Assembly: GCF_026153205.1 (NCBI RefSeq)
Contig: NZ_JAPFBW010000016.1
Span: 81,259-145,258, forward strand
Direction of reading: 5' to 3'
DNA from: Aquabacterium sp. A7-Y
GTDB taxonomy: Bacteria > Pseudomonadota > Gammaproteobacteria > Burkholderiales > Burkholderiaceae_C
DNA length: 64,000 bases
The position numbers and the translations under genes were made by a program. The stretch's first letter is position 1, and the number at the start of each line of letters is the position of its first letter. Positions 1 to 24,800 of this stretch are shown here, in pieces. The notes under the pieces are model-generated. The model made no database searches. It was not told the origin of the DNA and was given only the letters and a program-made list of their open reading frames with translations.

Positions 1-94
1 GCGCAGCGATGCCGAGGCCGCTGGCGGCCCCGGCCAGCCCGGCCGCCGCAAGCTTCCAGCGCGACGCCCGCAGCAAGGAGACGACGCCGCCCAT
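1..94 (-). CDS. Probable cyclic-peptide-type ABC exporter, N-terminus only
   Basis: Only the first 31 codons lie in the window; the gene runs off the left edge. Its ATG (94-92) shares one base with the TGA of the TonB receptor, so it is translationally coupled to the siderophore operon. The visible residues start MGGVVSLLRASRWKLAAAGL and continue as a hydrophobic, Gly/Ala-rich stretch. A basic-Trp-Lys segment running into a first membrane helix resembles the N-terminus of PvdE/SyrD-type peptide exporters (membrane-spanning domain fused to an ATPase), which export pyoverdine precursors or lipopeptides. Location after the receptor in a siderophore operon supports this. The assignment rests on a short segment and context; another integral membrane transporter is possible. 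Confidence 0.5.
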   Translation of the reverse strand, partial: MGGVVSLLRASRWKLAAAGLAGAASGLGIAA

Positions 95-2238
95 CAGTAC
101 TCCGCTCGCAGCGACGCCAGCACGGTGCGCGGCCGCCCGAAGGCGATTTCGTGGCGGCTGCCGCTGGGCAGGTAGTAGGTCTTGTCGTCGGCGTTCAGGA
201 GGTTCAGCTGCGCCGTCCAGCGCAAGCCGCTGTTTCGCCACTTGTAGGCGGCCATCAGGTCGAAGCGTGCGTAGCCCGGAATCCGCGCGCTGTTCTGCGC
301 GTCGACCTCCTGCTCACTCAGGGCGACCATGCCGGCGCCCAGGCTCAGCCCGGCGCTTCCCCCCGCCTGCTGGTCCCAGCGCGCAAACAGCTTCACCGCA
401 TGGCGCGGCACCCCATAAAGGCGGTTGCCCTCGGTCGATTCGGGCCCCGCCGCATCGCGGGTGACCTCGGTCTGGGTGTAGGCATAGGAGGCAGTGAGGT
501 TGAGGTGCGGCGTCACGCGGCCGCCCATGTCCCATTCGAGCCCGCGGCTGCGCGCTTCGCCCAGCTGCACCGCGTAGCCGGGGTTCTGCGCGTCCGGCAC
601 CACGATGTTCTGCTTGGTCAGCTGGTAGAGCGCCACGGTGGTGAACAGTCGCTTGTCGAGCGTCTCGGCCTTGAAGCCGATCTCGTACTGCTTGCCGACG
701 ATGGGATCGAGCGCCGCACCCGACGCCAGGGTGCCGGCGTTCGCGTCGCTCAGCGACTCCGTGTAGCTGCCGTAAAGCGACCACCACGCGGCCGGCGAGA
801 AGACGATGCCGACCCGCGGGCTGAAGCGTTTGTCGTGCGCCTTAGAGACGCTGCCCGCCAGGTGGTCATCGGACGTCTGCCTGGCGTTGTCGTAGCGGCC
901 GCCCAGCAAAAGCTGCCATTCCGGCGTGAGGCGGATCTGGTCCTGCGCGTAGACACCCCAGGCCCTGCTGCGGTTGGTGACGTCGAGGCCATGGACGGGC
1001 GTCTCGGGCACGATCCCGGTATAGGCCGGCTGGTGGATGTCGAGCAGGAAGCCCGGGATCGTCGGATCGAGCTCGCCTTCCCAGAAGTCGAAGCGCCCCT
1101 TGCTGCGCGCATGGTCCACGCCGACGACAAAGTCGTGCCCCAGGCCGCCCCACTGCGGTGTGCCGGCGAGCTCCAGCGAGACGAACTGCGTATCGACGTC
1201 GCGCTGCTGGATGCGGCGCGGGATGCGGCCGATCGTGCGTTCGCCGTCGACCAGCTCGTGCTGGTACTCCAGCCCCTCGCCCCGGGCATGCTCCAGCATC
1301 AGGTTCTGCCGCAGGGTCCAGGTGGCGTCCAGCTTCTGCGACCCGTCGAGCGACAGCAGGGTCGAGCGGTTCTCGTGGCCGGTGAAGGACTCGCCCAGGT
1401 TGCGGCTGCGCGGCACGTCGGCCGGACGCTCGCCCACCGCCACGATGCCGCGGTCGATCGGGCTGTCGTGGTTCGCGTGTTCCAGTTCCAGATTGAACTG
1501 CACATCGGCGTTCGGCCGCCAGCTCAAGGTGGGCGCGATGAAGTAGCGTTTGGTGTCGATGAAGTCGCGGAACGAGCCGGCATCCTCGTACACCGCGTTG
1601 AAGCGGTACAGCAGCGTCTTGTCGGGGTTCAGCGCGCCGGTGGCGTCGAGGTGGGTCTGCAGGAAGTCCTCGCTGCCGATCTGCTGCTGCAGCGAGACAT
1701 AGGTGTCGGCCTGCGGCTTTTTGGTCACCACGTTGAACATGCCACTGATGTCGCCCCGCCCGAATTGCGTCGAAGACGGGCCCTTGAGCACCTCCACGCG
1801 TTCGGCGTTGGCCAGCTCGGTCGGCCCGAAGCGCCGCGTCTTGACGCCGTTGCGGTAGGAGTCGTAGACCGGGAAGCCGCGCACGATGATGTCCTCGTGC
1901 ACCGAGGTGCTGCCTGCGAAGACGCCGCTCACGGTCTCCAGGGCTTCGCGCAGCGTATTGGCCTGGCGGTCCTCGACCAGCGCCTGCGGCACCACCTGCA
2001 CCGACATCGGCGTCTGCATCAGCGGGGTGCTGCCCTTGGTGGTCGAGGAGGCGCGCTCGGCGCGCAGGCCGATGTCACGGTCGCCGACAACCTTCACGCC
2101 CGGCAAGGCTTGGGCGTCCGGGGTCGCGGCTGCGGGCGGCGTCGCCGCGGTCTGGGCGCCTGCGTGGCTCTGGAAGAAGGCCAGGCACGCGAGTGTCACG
2201 AGAGAAAGCTGGAGGCTGTGTTGTGTTTTCATTGGCAT
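94..2238 (-). CDS. TonB-dependent siderophore receptor
   Basis: Outer-membrane receptor expected to import the ferric form of the peptide made by the upstream NRPS genes. The start at 2238 (MPMKTQ) is chosen over an upstream in-frame codon because it begins directly with a signal peptide (hydrophobic core LVTLACLAFF, cleavage near AGA-QTA) and lies 26 bases after the NRPS stop; ATG at 2232 is an equal alternative. The 714-residue product has a plug domain (about residues 50-170, with VEVLKGPSSTQFGRGDISGM, typical of FhuA/FpvA/FoxA-type receptors) followed by the beta-barrel ending in the C-terminal aromatic residue Tyr. There is no N-terminal secretin-like signalling extension, so transcription control through a FecR/sigma pair is not expected. 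It overlaps the next transporter gene by one base. Confidence 0.9.
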   Translation of the reverse strand: MPMKTQHSLQLSLVTLACLAFFQSHAGAQTAATPPAAATPDAQALPGVKVVGDRDIGLRAERASSTTKGSTPLMQTPMSVQVVPQALVEDRQANTLREALETVSGVFAGSTSVHEDIIVRGFPVYDSYRNGVKTRRFGPTELANAERVEVLKGPSSTQFGRGDISGMFNVVTKKPQADTYVSLQQQIGSEDFLQTHLDATGALNPDKTLLYRFNAVYEDAGSFRDFIDTKRYFIAPTLSWRPNADVQFNLELEHANHDSPIDRGIVAVGERPADVPRSRNLGESFTGHENRSTLLSLDGSQKLDATWTLRQNLMLEHARGEGLEYQHELVDGERTIGRIPRRIQQRDVDTQFVSLELAGTPQWGGLGHDFVVGVDHARSKGRFDFWEGELDPTIPGFLLDIHQPAYTGIVPETPVHGLDVTNRSRAWGVYAQDQIRLTPEWQLLLGGRYDNARQTSDDHLAGSVSKAHDKRFSPRVGIVFSPAAWWSLYGSYTESLSDANAGTLASGAALDPIVGKQYEIGFKAETLDKRLFTTVALYQLTKQNIVVPDAQNPGYAVQLGEARSRGLEWDMGGRVTPHLNLTASYAYTQTEVTRDAAGPESTEGNRLYGVPRHAVKLFARWDQQAGGSAGLSLGAGMVALSEQEVDAQNSARIPGYARFDLMAAYKWRNSGLRWTAQLNLLNADDKTYYLPSGSRHEIAFGRPRTVLASLRAEY

Positions 2239-2264
2239 GAGCAGGGTGTTGAATCGTGGCGGGT

Positions 2265-14095
<11,831 letters not shown>

Positions 14096-14099
<4 letters not shown>

Positions 14100-17000
14100 G
14101 GGGTCTCCTGTTCCAGTTCGTCGAGCAGCTGTGTCATCGCCGCGAGAGGATCGGCTGCGGGCTCGCCCGCGCTAATCGCCGCCACCTGCGCAGCCAGCTG
14201 CGCGATGGTCGGTCCTTGATAAAGATCGGCGATGCCGAGGGCCGCGCCGGTGACCCCGCGCATGCGGGCGACCGCCTGGGTGGCAAGCAGCGAATGCCCG
14301 CCCAGCGCGAAAAAGTCGTCCTCGATGCCGACGCGATCGAGCTGGAGCAACTCGCACCAGACCGCGGCCAAGGCGCGCTCGATGTCATTGCGCGGTGCCG
14401 TGTGGGCACGGGGCACCGGTGCCGCGTCGGTCGCGAGCAGCGCCTTGCGATCGAGCTTGCCGTTGACCGTCAGCGGCAGCGAGGCCACGGCGGCGAAACG
14501 CGCCGGCACCATGTAGCCGGGCAGGCGCTCTGCGGCATGCCGGCGCAAGGCCTCGTGATCGTGGGCGACCTCGCCCACCACCCAGGCGACCAGCTGGTCG
14601 ACGCCCTGCCCGTCGGGCTGTGCCAGCACGGCCGCGTCGCGCACACCGGGGTGGCAAAGCAGCGCGGCCTCGATGTCGCCGAGCTCGATGCGGAAGCCGC
14701 GAATCTTGACCTGCTGGTCGGCCCGGCCGAGGTACTCGATCTCGCCGTCGAGACCGCGGCGCGCCAGGTCGCCGCTGCGGTACAGCCGGGCGCCCGGCTC
14801 GCCTGCGTAGGGATCGGGCAGGAAACGTTCGGCACTCAGGTCCGGGCGGCCCAGGTAGCCCCGGGCGAGCCCGGCGCCCCCCACATACAGCTCGCCCGCC
14901 ACGCCGGGGGGCACCGGCACCATGGCGTCGTCGAGCACATGGAGGCGCAGGTCGTCGAGCGGGCGGCCGATGACACTGCCGCGGCCCACGTCGGTGGCGC
15001 ACAAGGGGCGCAGCGTCACGTGCACGGTGGTCTCGGTGATGCCGTACATGTTGACGAGTTGCGGCTGGCGGTCGCCGAAACGGTCGAACCAGGGCGCCAG
15101 GCGCCGCATCTCGAGCGCCTCGCCGCCGAAGATCACGAGCCGCAGTGCCAGCCGCGGCGCCGCCGGGGCGAGCAGCGTCTCGCTGAGCCGGTAGAAGGCC
15201 GACGGCGTCTGGTTCAGCACGCTGACGCCTTCCCGGTGCAGCAGCGCGACCAGGGCCTCCTGGTCGCGCGCCACCTCCAGCGGCACCACCAGCAGTCGGC
15301 CGCCGTAGAGCAAGGCGCCCCACAGTTCCCAGACCGAGAAGTCGAAGGCGCAGGAATGGAACAGGCTCCAGACGTCCCGGGCCCCGAAACCGAACTGCGG
15401 CTGGGTGACGTCGAACAGGCGCAGCACGTTCGTGTGCGTGACCGCGACGCCTTTCGGCCTCCCGGTCGAGCCGGAGGTGTAGATGACATAAGCCAGCTGC
15501 TGCGGCATCGCGCGTGGCGGCAGGTCCTGCTCCTCCATCGCCGTAGGCAGGCTGCGCAGGTCGTGGGCGAGCACGCCGGCCGGCAGCGCCGGCAAGCCGG
15601 CCGGGCCGTCGTGCAACAGCCAGCGCGCTGCACTGTCCTCGATGATCTGACGCTGGCGCTCCGCGGGCGCGGCCGGGTCGAGCGGCACATAACAAGCGCC
15701 GGCCTTCAAGACGGCGAGGATCGCCACCACCAGCTCGGACGAACGCTGCAGGCACAGCGCCACCGCCTGCTCGGGCCCGACACCTTGTGCCACCAGCGTG
15801 TGCGCCAGGCGGTTGGCGCGCCGGTTGAGCTCGGCGTAGCTCAGTGTGGTGCCGCCGAAGCGCACCGCCGGTGCGTCCGGTGTGGCGCGGGCCTGACGCT
15901 CGAAGCGGGTCGCCAGGGTGTCGTGCACCGCGCAGGGCCGGCAGGCCGCCCGCACTTGCGCCAGCGAGGTGTCGCGCTGCTCGGGGCTCATCAGGCACAG
16001 CTCGCCGAGCGGCGCCGAGGCATCGCGCGTGAAGGCGTGCAAGACCTCGATCAGCTGCTCCGCCAGGGCCGCGACGGCGGGCGCATCGAAGCAGTCCTCG
16101 CGCCAGGCGAATTCGAACTGCAGGCTCTCGCCGGGGTAGACGACCAGGGTCAGCGGCAGGCTCAGCGTCTCGCGCGCGTGCAGGCCCTGCAGGCCCAGGG
16201 TCTCGCCCAGGCGCTGTCGTGTGGCGCCGTCCACCGGGTAGTTCTCGAACACCAGCAGCGTGTCGAACAAGGGCATGTGCGGCCCCAGTCCGCACTGCCG
16301 CTGGATGTCCGCGAGCTGGGCCTGCTCGTGTTCGCGCAGGTCGAGGTTGGTCGCCTGCAGCCGCTGCCACCAGGTCGCCAGCCCCAGCCCGGCGGGCAGC
16401 GTCACCCGCAAGGGCACTGTGTTGATGAACAGACCCAGCATGGTGTCGGCCCCCGCCAGGTCGACCGGCCGGCCGGCCACGGTAATGCCGAACACGACAT
16501 CGCGGCTCGCGCAGTGGCGCGACAGCACCGCAGCCCATGCCGCTTGCACCAGCGTGTTGAGCGTCACCTGGTGGCGCCGAGCGAGCGCCGCCAGGGCCTC
16601 GCTGGCCGGGGCCACCAGCGCATGACCGCTGCGGCCCATGCCGCCGCCCTGCCCGAGCGGCCGGCCGGCCGCCGGCTGCAACAGGGTCGGCCGCTCCAGC
16701 CCGGCCAGCTGCGCCTGCCAGAAGCGCTCGCTGGCGGCGCAGTCGCGTCGCGCCAGCCAGGCGATGTGTTCACGGTAGGCGAGCGAGGCTTGCAGCGCCG
16801 GAGCCCGGGCTTGCCGGCCGGCCTCGTAGCGCTCGAACACCTCGGCCAGCAGCCGCGCGCTCGACCAGCCGTCGAGCAGCAGGTGGTGGCGGGTCCAGAC
16901 GAGATGGGAGCCTGCGTGGGTGTGGATCAGCGTCACCCGCATCAGCGGGGGGCGGTCGAGCGCAAACCCTTCTGCCAGGTCCTGCTGCAGGAAGGCCTGC

Positions 17001-20000
17001 AGATCCGGCCGCTCGTCGTCGCCGCGCCAGTCCAGCTCGCGCAGCGGCAGCTCGGCCGCGGGCAGCACCACCTGGTGCGGCTCCTGCAGGCCCTCCCAGA
17101 CGAAGGCCGTGCGCAGGATGTCGTGCGTCGCGACAAGGTCGCGCCAGGCCTGCCGCAGGCCGTCCGCGTCGAGCGGTGTCCGGAACTCGCAGTGCAGCTG
17201 GTTCAGGTAGACGCCCTGCCCGCCTGCGCCCAGGGCGTGGAACAGCAGGCCGGCCTGCAGCGGCGCGAGCGGATAGACGTCCTGAGCCGCCGGCCAGCGG
17301 GTCAGCACGGACTGCAGCTGCGCCGCCGGCAGCCGGGCCAGCGGGAAGTCGCTCGGGGCGGCCGCGCACGGCGCGTCCTGCCGCGCCAGGGCCATCAGCC
17401 GCTGCTCGACCTGCGCGGCCAGCGTTTCGATCTCGGCTGCCGCATGCACCGCCGGGCACCAGGTGAAGGCCAAGCGCAGGCGCCCGCCGTGCACGTCGGC
17501 ATCGATGTCGAGCAGGTGGCTGCGACGGTTGGCGGGACTGCGGGTGCCGGACGGCTGCTGCCCGGCGAGTCTCAGCCAGGCCCCGCCCTGCCCGGCATCG
17601 AGCTGGCCCAGGTAGTTGAAGCAGATCCAGGCCGACGGCAGATCGGCCAGCGGCCCCGCTGCGCCGGCCGCCGGGTGGCGCAGCAGACCCCAACCGAGAC
17701 CCTTGCCGGGCACACGCCGCAACTGCTCCTTGACGGTCGCGAGCGCCCTGACAGGGCCGCCCGCCCCCGGTGCAAGGCGCACCGGGTAGCGGCAGGTGAA
17801 CCAGCCCACCGTGTGCGACACATCGAGATCGTCGAACAGCGGCTCGCGGCCGTGACCTTCGAGCTCGACCGCCACCGCGTCGCTGCCCTGCCACTCGCAC
17901 AAGGACCCGGCCAGCGCGGCCAGCAGCAGCTCCTCGACGCTGCAGCGGCAGGCGCCACGGACCCGGCCGAGCAGGTCGGCCGTGGCCTCCGCGGAGAGCT
18001 CGATGCGGTGACACCGCGCGCTGCCGTAGGTGTTGGGGGCGCTCGCCTCCGGCGCCTGCGGCAGGCCCTCGAAGACCGCGCGCCAGTGCGCCACCTCGGC
18101 GTTGCGCGAACTCGCCTGCGTCGCCAGGCGACGCGCCCAGCCGAGGTAATCGGCGGGCACCGGCGGCAGCGCCGGTGCTTGTCCGGCTTCGAGCTGTTCG
18201 TAGACGACCTGCAGTTCGGACAGCAGCAAACGCCAGGAGACGCTGTCGATGCCCAGGTGGTGCGCCGCCACCAGCAGCCGCTGCGGCTGCTCCGGCCCGA
18301 GATCCGCATGCACGGCGCGCAGCAAGGGGCCCGACAGGTGACACAGGCCGCGCTGCAGCCGGTCCTCGGCGTCGCTGAAACGCCGCTCGGCTTCCTCACC
18401 CGGCAGGCCCGCCAGGTCGAGCGGCTCCAGCAGGGAGGCCGTCTCGCGCGCGGCCGGGGCCTGGCGCCAGCCTTGCGCGCCAGGGGTGAAGCGCAGCCGC
18501 AGCGCGGCGTGGCGCTCGACCAGGTGCTGCAGCGCGCGCTCGACGAGGGCCGGTACCAGCCTGCGGGTGAGGTCGAGCCGCACGGCCTGGTTCCAGTGGC
18601 GCGGCTCGGGCTGCTCGATCGAGAAGAACCACTGCTGGATGGGCGTCAGGGGCGCCGGCTCCGCCGTGGCGGCCGGGCTTGCGGCCTGCGACGCGGGCTG
18701 GAGGGCCTGGGCGACGGCCGCGAGTTGCGCGATGGTCGGGTGCTCGAACACCTGCTTGGGCGTGAGCTTGAGGCCGCGCCGGCGCGCCGCGGCGATGATC
18801 TGCACATTGAGGATCGAGTCGCCGCCGAGGTCGAAGAAGTTGTCGTGGATGCCGATCTCCGGCCGGCCCAGCACGCTGGCCCACACCTCGACCAGCACCG
18901 TTTCGGCCGGCGTGCGCGGCGCCTGAACGACCGGGCCCGTCTGGGGGGCTGCGGGTTCCGGCAGAGCGCGCCGGTCGAGCTTGCCGTTGGGCGTCAGCGG
19001 CAGGGCCGGCAAGGCCGTCAGGGCGGCGGGCAGGAGCGCCTCGGGCAGGCGCTGCGACAGGGCGTCGAGCAGCGCCGCCGGCTCGAGCGTCTGCGGCGTC
19101 ACATAGGCCAGCAGGCGGCCGTCCCGCACCACCACCGCGGCGTCCTGCACGCCCGCCAGGGAGCGCAGCGTGACGGCCAACTCGTTCGGCTCGACACGCC
19201 AGCCGCGGATCTTGATCTGCTCGTCGATGCGGCCAAGGAAACGCAGCGAGCCGTCCGCCGCCTGGCAGACCCGGTCGCCGCTGCGATAGAGGCGTTCGCG
19301 GGGCTGCTGCGGATCGGGCACGAAACGATCGGCGGTCAGGTCGGCCCGGCCGACGTAGCCGCGCGCCAGGCTCGCGCCGCCGATGTAGAGCTCGCCGGGC
19401 ACGCCCGGCGGCACCGGCTGCAAGGCGAGGTCGAGCACCTGCAGCCGGCAGCCGGGCAAGGCCCGGCCCAGCGGCAGCTCGGCCGGGGCCGCCCCGGGCG
19501 CGGCCTCGAAGCTCAACACACCGACCGTGGTTTCGGTCGGGCCATAGTGGTTCATGACCCGCAGCGCCGGCGCCAGCTCGCGCACCCGGCCCAGCAGCGA
19601 CGGCGCCGCCGCCTCGCCGCCGAGCACCAGCACCTGGCGCGGCAGCACCGGCACAGCGGCTGCGAGCAGGCCGGCCAGGTGGCTGGGCACGATCTTGAGG
19701 ACGTCGATGCGGTGCTCGTCCATCCAGGCCGCGAAGCCGTCGGCGTCGAAGGCCAAGGGACCGGGCAGCAGGTGCAGCGAGCCGCCACTGGCGAGGGCCC
19801 CGAACAAGGCGGTGTGGCCGAGGTCGGCGGCGATGGTCGAGACCATCGCAAAGCGGGTGCCGGGCGCTGCCTTCAGACGGGTCTGCAGCCCGGCGGCGTA
19901 CTGCGCCAGCCCGCCGTGCGTCAGCAGCGCGCCCTTGGGCGTGCCGGTGGAGCCCGAGGTGTAGATGAGATAGGCCGCCTGTCCGGCCGGTGGCGCCGGC

Positions 20001-21850
20001 GGCAAGGGGGCGTCGCCCCCCTGCAAGGCAGCCACGCCGTGCACCGGGTGGGTGCCGGCGATCTGCCGGCCCAGCTCGACATCGACCGCGAGCAGCAGCC
20101 GGGCCTCGCTGGCTTCGACCAGCTCGCGCAGTCGTGCGGGCGGCTGGGCCGGATCCAGCGGCACGTAGCAGCCCCCCGCCTTGAACACGGCCAGCAGTGC
20201 GACGACATAGGCCGCGCCGCGCGGCGCAAGGATCGCGACACGGCTTTCCACGCCGACGCCCTCGGCGACCAGGCCGCGGGCGAGTTGCGTGGCGCGTGCC
20301 TCGAGTTCCCCGTAGCTCAGGACGGCGTCTTCACCGTGCAGGGCCAGGGCGTCGGGCTGTCGTTGTGCCCAGCGACTCACCTGCTCCGGCAGCGACAGGT
20401 AAGCGGGGGCAGGCTCGGTGTGGAGGTCGGCCGGCGGAACCGGTGTGCCTGCCCGCAGCACCAGGCTGTCCAGCGGTGCCGAGGCATCGGCGAGCATCGT
20501 CTGCAGCAGCCTCAGCAGCTGGCGCGCGAGCGCGCCCAGCGCCTGCTCGCACAGGCGCGAACGGTCGTAGGCAAACACGAAGTGCGGGGTGTCGCCCGGC
20601 ACGAACACCAGCGTCAAGGGATAGTTGTTGCGCCCGCCGGTGGCGACCGCCTGGCCCTCGGCCCGCGCCGCGCTGTAGGGCCGGGCGCGCAGACCGCCTT
20701 GCCCCTTGCCGAGGGCGGCGTCGACCGGAAAGTTCTCGACCACCAGCAGCGACTCGAACAGCGCCTGCCCGCCCCGGCCAGCCAAAGCCTGCACCCGCGC
20801 CAGCGGCAGGTGCTCATGCTGGCGCAGCCCGGCGTTGCGGGCCTGCAGTTCACGCAGCCACTCGCCCACCCGCGCCCCGCCGTCGGCGCGCACCCGCAGC
20901 GGCAAGGTGTTGATGAAGACGCCGGCGATCTCGTCGGCCTGCACCAGATCGGGCGACCGTCCCGAGACGGTGACGCCGAAACAGACCTGGCGCTGCCCGC
21001 TGTAGCGGCTCAGCAGCAAGGCCCAGGCGCCCTGGCAGACGGTGTTGAGCGTCAGGCGTTCACGCTGCACGAAGGCATTCAGCGCGGCGGCATCGGCCAC
21101 CGGCAGCGCGAACTCGGCCCAGCGCGATGCCGGCGCCTCGGCCGGGCGGGGCAGCGGCACGGGCGTGGGGCCGTCGAAGTCCGCCAGCTCGGCACGCCAG
21201 AAGTCCTCCGCGGCGGCGACGTCCTGCTGCTTCAGCCAGGCGACGTAGTCGCTGAAGGGACGCGCCGGCCCGAGGGCCGGCTCGCGGCCCTCGCGGCGCT
21301 CGCGATAGCAGAGCAGCAGGTCGCGCAGCACCAGCGCATAACTCCAGCCGTCCAGTGCGACGTGGTGGTAGGCCCAGAGCAGCAGCCAGCGTTGCGGGCC
21401 CGCCTGCACCAGCGTCAGCTGCAGGTCGGCGGCCTGCTTGAAGTCGTAGCCCTGGGCACGCTGCGCCGCGCGCAACTCGGCCAGCTTCGCGTCCAGGGCC
21501 GCCGCGTCCGGCAGCTCGCTGCGCCAGTCCAGCACCGTCAGGTTCAGCGGCCGCTCGCGGTAGACGATCTGCACCGGCGTGCGCACCTCCTCCCAGCGGA
21601 AGTCGCTGCGCAAGATCGCGTGGCGAGCCTGCACGTCGCGCCAGGCCTGCTCGAACGCCGCCAGCTCGAGATCCCCCTGCAGCTCCAGCACGTCCAGGCT
21701 GAAGTACGGGTCGTCGCCCGACTCGCCGTGCTCCCGGGCATGAAACAGCAGGCCCTGCTGCTGCGTCGTCAGCGGGTAGATGCCGGTGATGTCGGCCTTG
21801 CGACGAGGCGACCGGGGGGACGGCGAGGTGGACAGCGTCAAGGAGCTCAC
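14096..21850 (-). CDS. NRPS, middle two modules (Asp-E, Thr)
   Basis: A 2584-residue synthetase, order C-A-T-E-C-A-T. First C has HHVALDG at about 162-168 and an opening (YPLTTQQQGLLFH) typical of domains accepting a D-configured donor, matching the epimerase that ends the preceding protein. A1 around 480-960: pocket D-L-T-K-V-G-H-V-G, the aspartate code. Carrier GGDS at about 1012. Epimerase about 1065-1500 with HHLGIDS (Ser for the usual Gly) and EGHGRE intact. Second C, HHLLLDG at 1655-1661. A2 around 1985-2470: D-F-W-N-I-G-M-V-H, the exact threonine code. Carrier GGHS near 2520. No epimerase after Thr, in agreement with the LCL-type condensation domain opening the next protein. GTG start, overlapping the upstream stop as GTGA. 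Aspartate here is the likely substrate of a TauD-type hydroxylase from the operon. Confidence 0.93.
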
Positions 21851-24800
21851 TCCATTCCTTCCAGCAATTGGTCGAGCGAGGCCGCATCGAGCGCGGCCTC
21901 CGGAAAGTCCTGCGGGGTCAGCAGCTCGCCAGCGTCGGTCTCGGCGAGTTGCAGCAGCTCGGTGAGCTGCTCGATGAAACGCGCCGCCAGTGTTTCGACG
22001 GTGCTGCGGGCATAACGCTGGCAGCTGTAGCCCCAGTCGAGCTGGAGCCGGCCGTCGAGCACATAGGCGTTGAGGTCGAACTCCTGATGCCGTGGGGTGC
22101 GGGGGTCGTAGAGCCGGCCGCTGTCGGTCTCCAGCCGGGTGAACCCCTGGCCATCGACGCTGGCGTCGAGCTGGCCCAGGTAGTTGAACGCCACCGAGGG
22201 CCGCACCGCCGGCAAGGCGCGTTTGAGGTAACGCAGCGCGCCGAAGCCGACGCCGCGCTCCGGCACGTCGCGCAAGGCCTGCTTGACCTGCTTCAACTGC
22301 GCCAGGGGCGGCGCCTGCAGGTCCGGCGCCAGCCGCAGCGGGTAGGCGGACGTGAACCAGCCGACCGTGCGGCCGACCTCCAGGTCGTCGGGCCGCCCGT
22401 GGCTTTCCTGTTCGACGAGGAGCGCATCGGTCGCGCTCCAGCGCAACAGCACACTGGCCAGCGCGGTCAGCAGGAAATCATCCGGCGTGGCACGCTGCCG
22501 GCCGCTCTGCAGCAAACGCTCGGTGGCCGGGCGGTCGAGCGCGACGTGCACGGTCTCGATGTCTCGTTCCAGCCGACTGCCCTGCGGCTGTTCGACCGGC
22601 AGGGCGGGTGCCTGCTGTTGACGCCAGAACGGCAGTTGGGCATCGAACTCGCCGCTGCGGGTGCGCTGCAGCAGCTGCACCGCCCAGTCCTGGAAGGACG
22701 CGCCGCGGCGCGGCAGGGCCGCAGGCTGCGGCCAGGCCTTGAGCGCAGTGGCGAAGTCGGCAAGCAGCGTGCGCCACGACAGGCCGTCGATGACCAGGTG
22801 GTGCACGGCGAACAGCAGGCGCTGCTCACCGCCGGGCAGCTGGATCAGGGCGGCGCGCAGCAGCGGGCCGTGTTCGATGTCCAGGCTGGCCTGCACCTCG
22901 TCGCAGGTCTGCCGGCAGGCCGCGGCGTCCTGCACCTGGCGGGTGACGAGCAGCGTCGCGTCCTCGACGTCGGCGTGACGCTGCATCCAGAGGCCCTCTT
23001 CGCGCCGGAAGCGCAGGCGCAGCGCGTCGTGGTGAGCGACCAGCGCCTGCAGCGCGGCGGCCACCCGCTCGGCCTCCAGTGCATGGCTCGGCGTCAGCAG
23101 CACCGACTGGTTCCAATGGTGCGGGTTGGGCGGCGCCAGCTCGAAGAAGGCATGCTGGACCGGCGTCAGCGGCACCTCGCCGGTGGGCGCCGCCCGCTCC
23201 GCGAGGGGCCGGGCCGGTTCGGCGGCCGCCGCCAGGGCCTCCACGGTCTGGTGCTGGAAGATCGCCCGAGCCGTCAACTTGAGCCCGGCTTCACGCGCCT
23301 GAGTCACCACCTGGATGCTCAGGATGGAGTCGCCGCCGAGCGCGAAGAAGTTGTCGGTGATGCCGACCTCGGGCAGGCCCAGCACCTGGGCCCAGATGCG
23401 GGCCAGCGTCTGTTCGATGGCGTTGCGCGGTGCCGCCTGTGGGCGGCTGGCCTGGGCGAAATCGGGCGCGGGCAGGCGCGCCCGGTCGAGCTTGCCGTTG
23501 GCGTTCAGGGGCAGTTCGGGCAGCCAGACGAAAGCCGCCGGCACCATGAAGTCAGGCAGTTGCTCCGCCAGGAAGTGACGCAGGTGGTCGGCCTCGCCAT
23601 CGGGGGCCTGCCCGGCCAGGTAGGCCACCAGGCGCGGCGGCTCGCCCGCGGCCAGCACGGCGGCCGCCCGGACCTGCTCGTGCTGCAGCAGGCGTGCCTC
23701 GATTTCACCGGGCTCGACCCGATAGCCGCGGATCTTGAGCTGGTGGTCGCGCCGGCCGACGAAACTGAGCACGCCGTCACCCGCCTGGCGCGCGAGGTCG
23801 CCCGAACGGTACAGGCGGCTGCCGGGCGGCCCGAAGGGATCGGGCACGAAACGCTCGGCGGTCAGTGCGGCATCCCCCAGGTAGCCGCGCCCGACGCCGG
23901 CGCCGCCGATCGCCAGTTCACCCGTCGTGCCCGGCGGCTGCAGCTGCAGCGCGTCGTTCACGACATAGAGCCTCAGGTTGACCGTCGGGGTGCCGATCGG
24001 CAGATGGGCGAGACCGGCCGGTGGCGCGACGTCGAGCCGGTGCATCGCGACGTCGTCGGCGCACTCGGCCGGCCCGTAGGCATTGAGCAGCGGCACACCG
24101 GGATAACGCTCGAACCATTGGCGGGCGAGTTCGGGCGGCAAGGCTTCGCCGGTGGGCAGCAGGCAGCGCAGCGCCGGCAGCTGAGCAGGGGCCGAGCTGT
24201 CGAGCAGCATGCCGCGCATCAGCGAAGGAACACTCTCGAGCACGGTCAGCCCCTCGGTGTTGACCAGGCGCAGCAAGGCGGCCGGATCCCGTGCCACGGC
24301 GTCCGGCACGATCTGCACCCGCGCCCCGCACAGCAGCGCGGTGAGGAACTGCCACACCGAGATGTCGAAACACGGCGACGCGGTCTGCGCGATACGGTCG
24401 GCCGGCGTCAGCGCCAGCTGCTCGATCTTGCCGAGCAGGTGGTTGAGCATCGCGCCGGCCGGCACCATGGCGCCCTTCGGCGTGCCGGTGGACCCGGAGG
24501 TGTAGATCACGTAGGCGAGCTGCTGCGGATGCGGCGCCACCGGCAGCAGCGCCTGCTCGACCTCGGCATCCGGCGTCACCCGGTGCGGCGCCTGCTCCAG
24601 CGCGGCACACAGCTGCGCCGCGATCGGGCAGCCGGCCTCGGCCACCAGCACCGCGGGCGCCGCCAGCGACACCATCTGGGCCAGGCGCGCGCTCGGCAAG
24701 CTCGTGTCGAGCGGCAGCCAGGCGGCGCCGGCCAGCTGGCTCGCGACGATGCCGAGGAGGTAGTCGACCGAACGCGGCAACAGGATGGCGACCAGCCGGT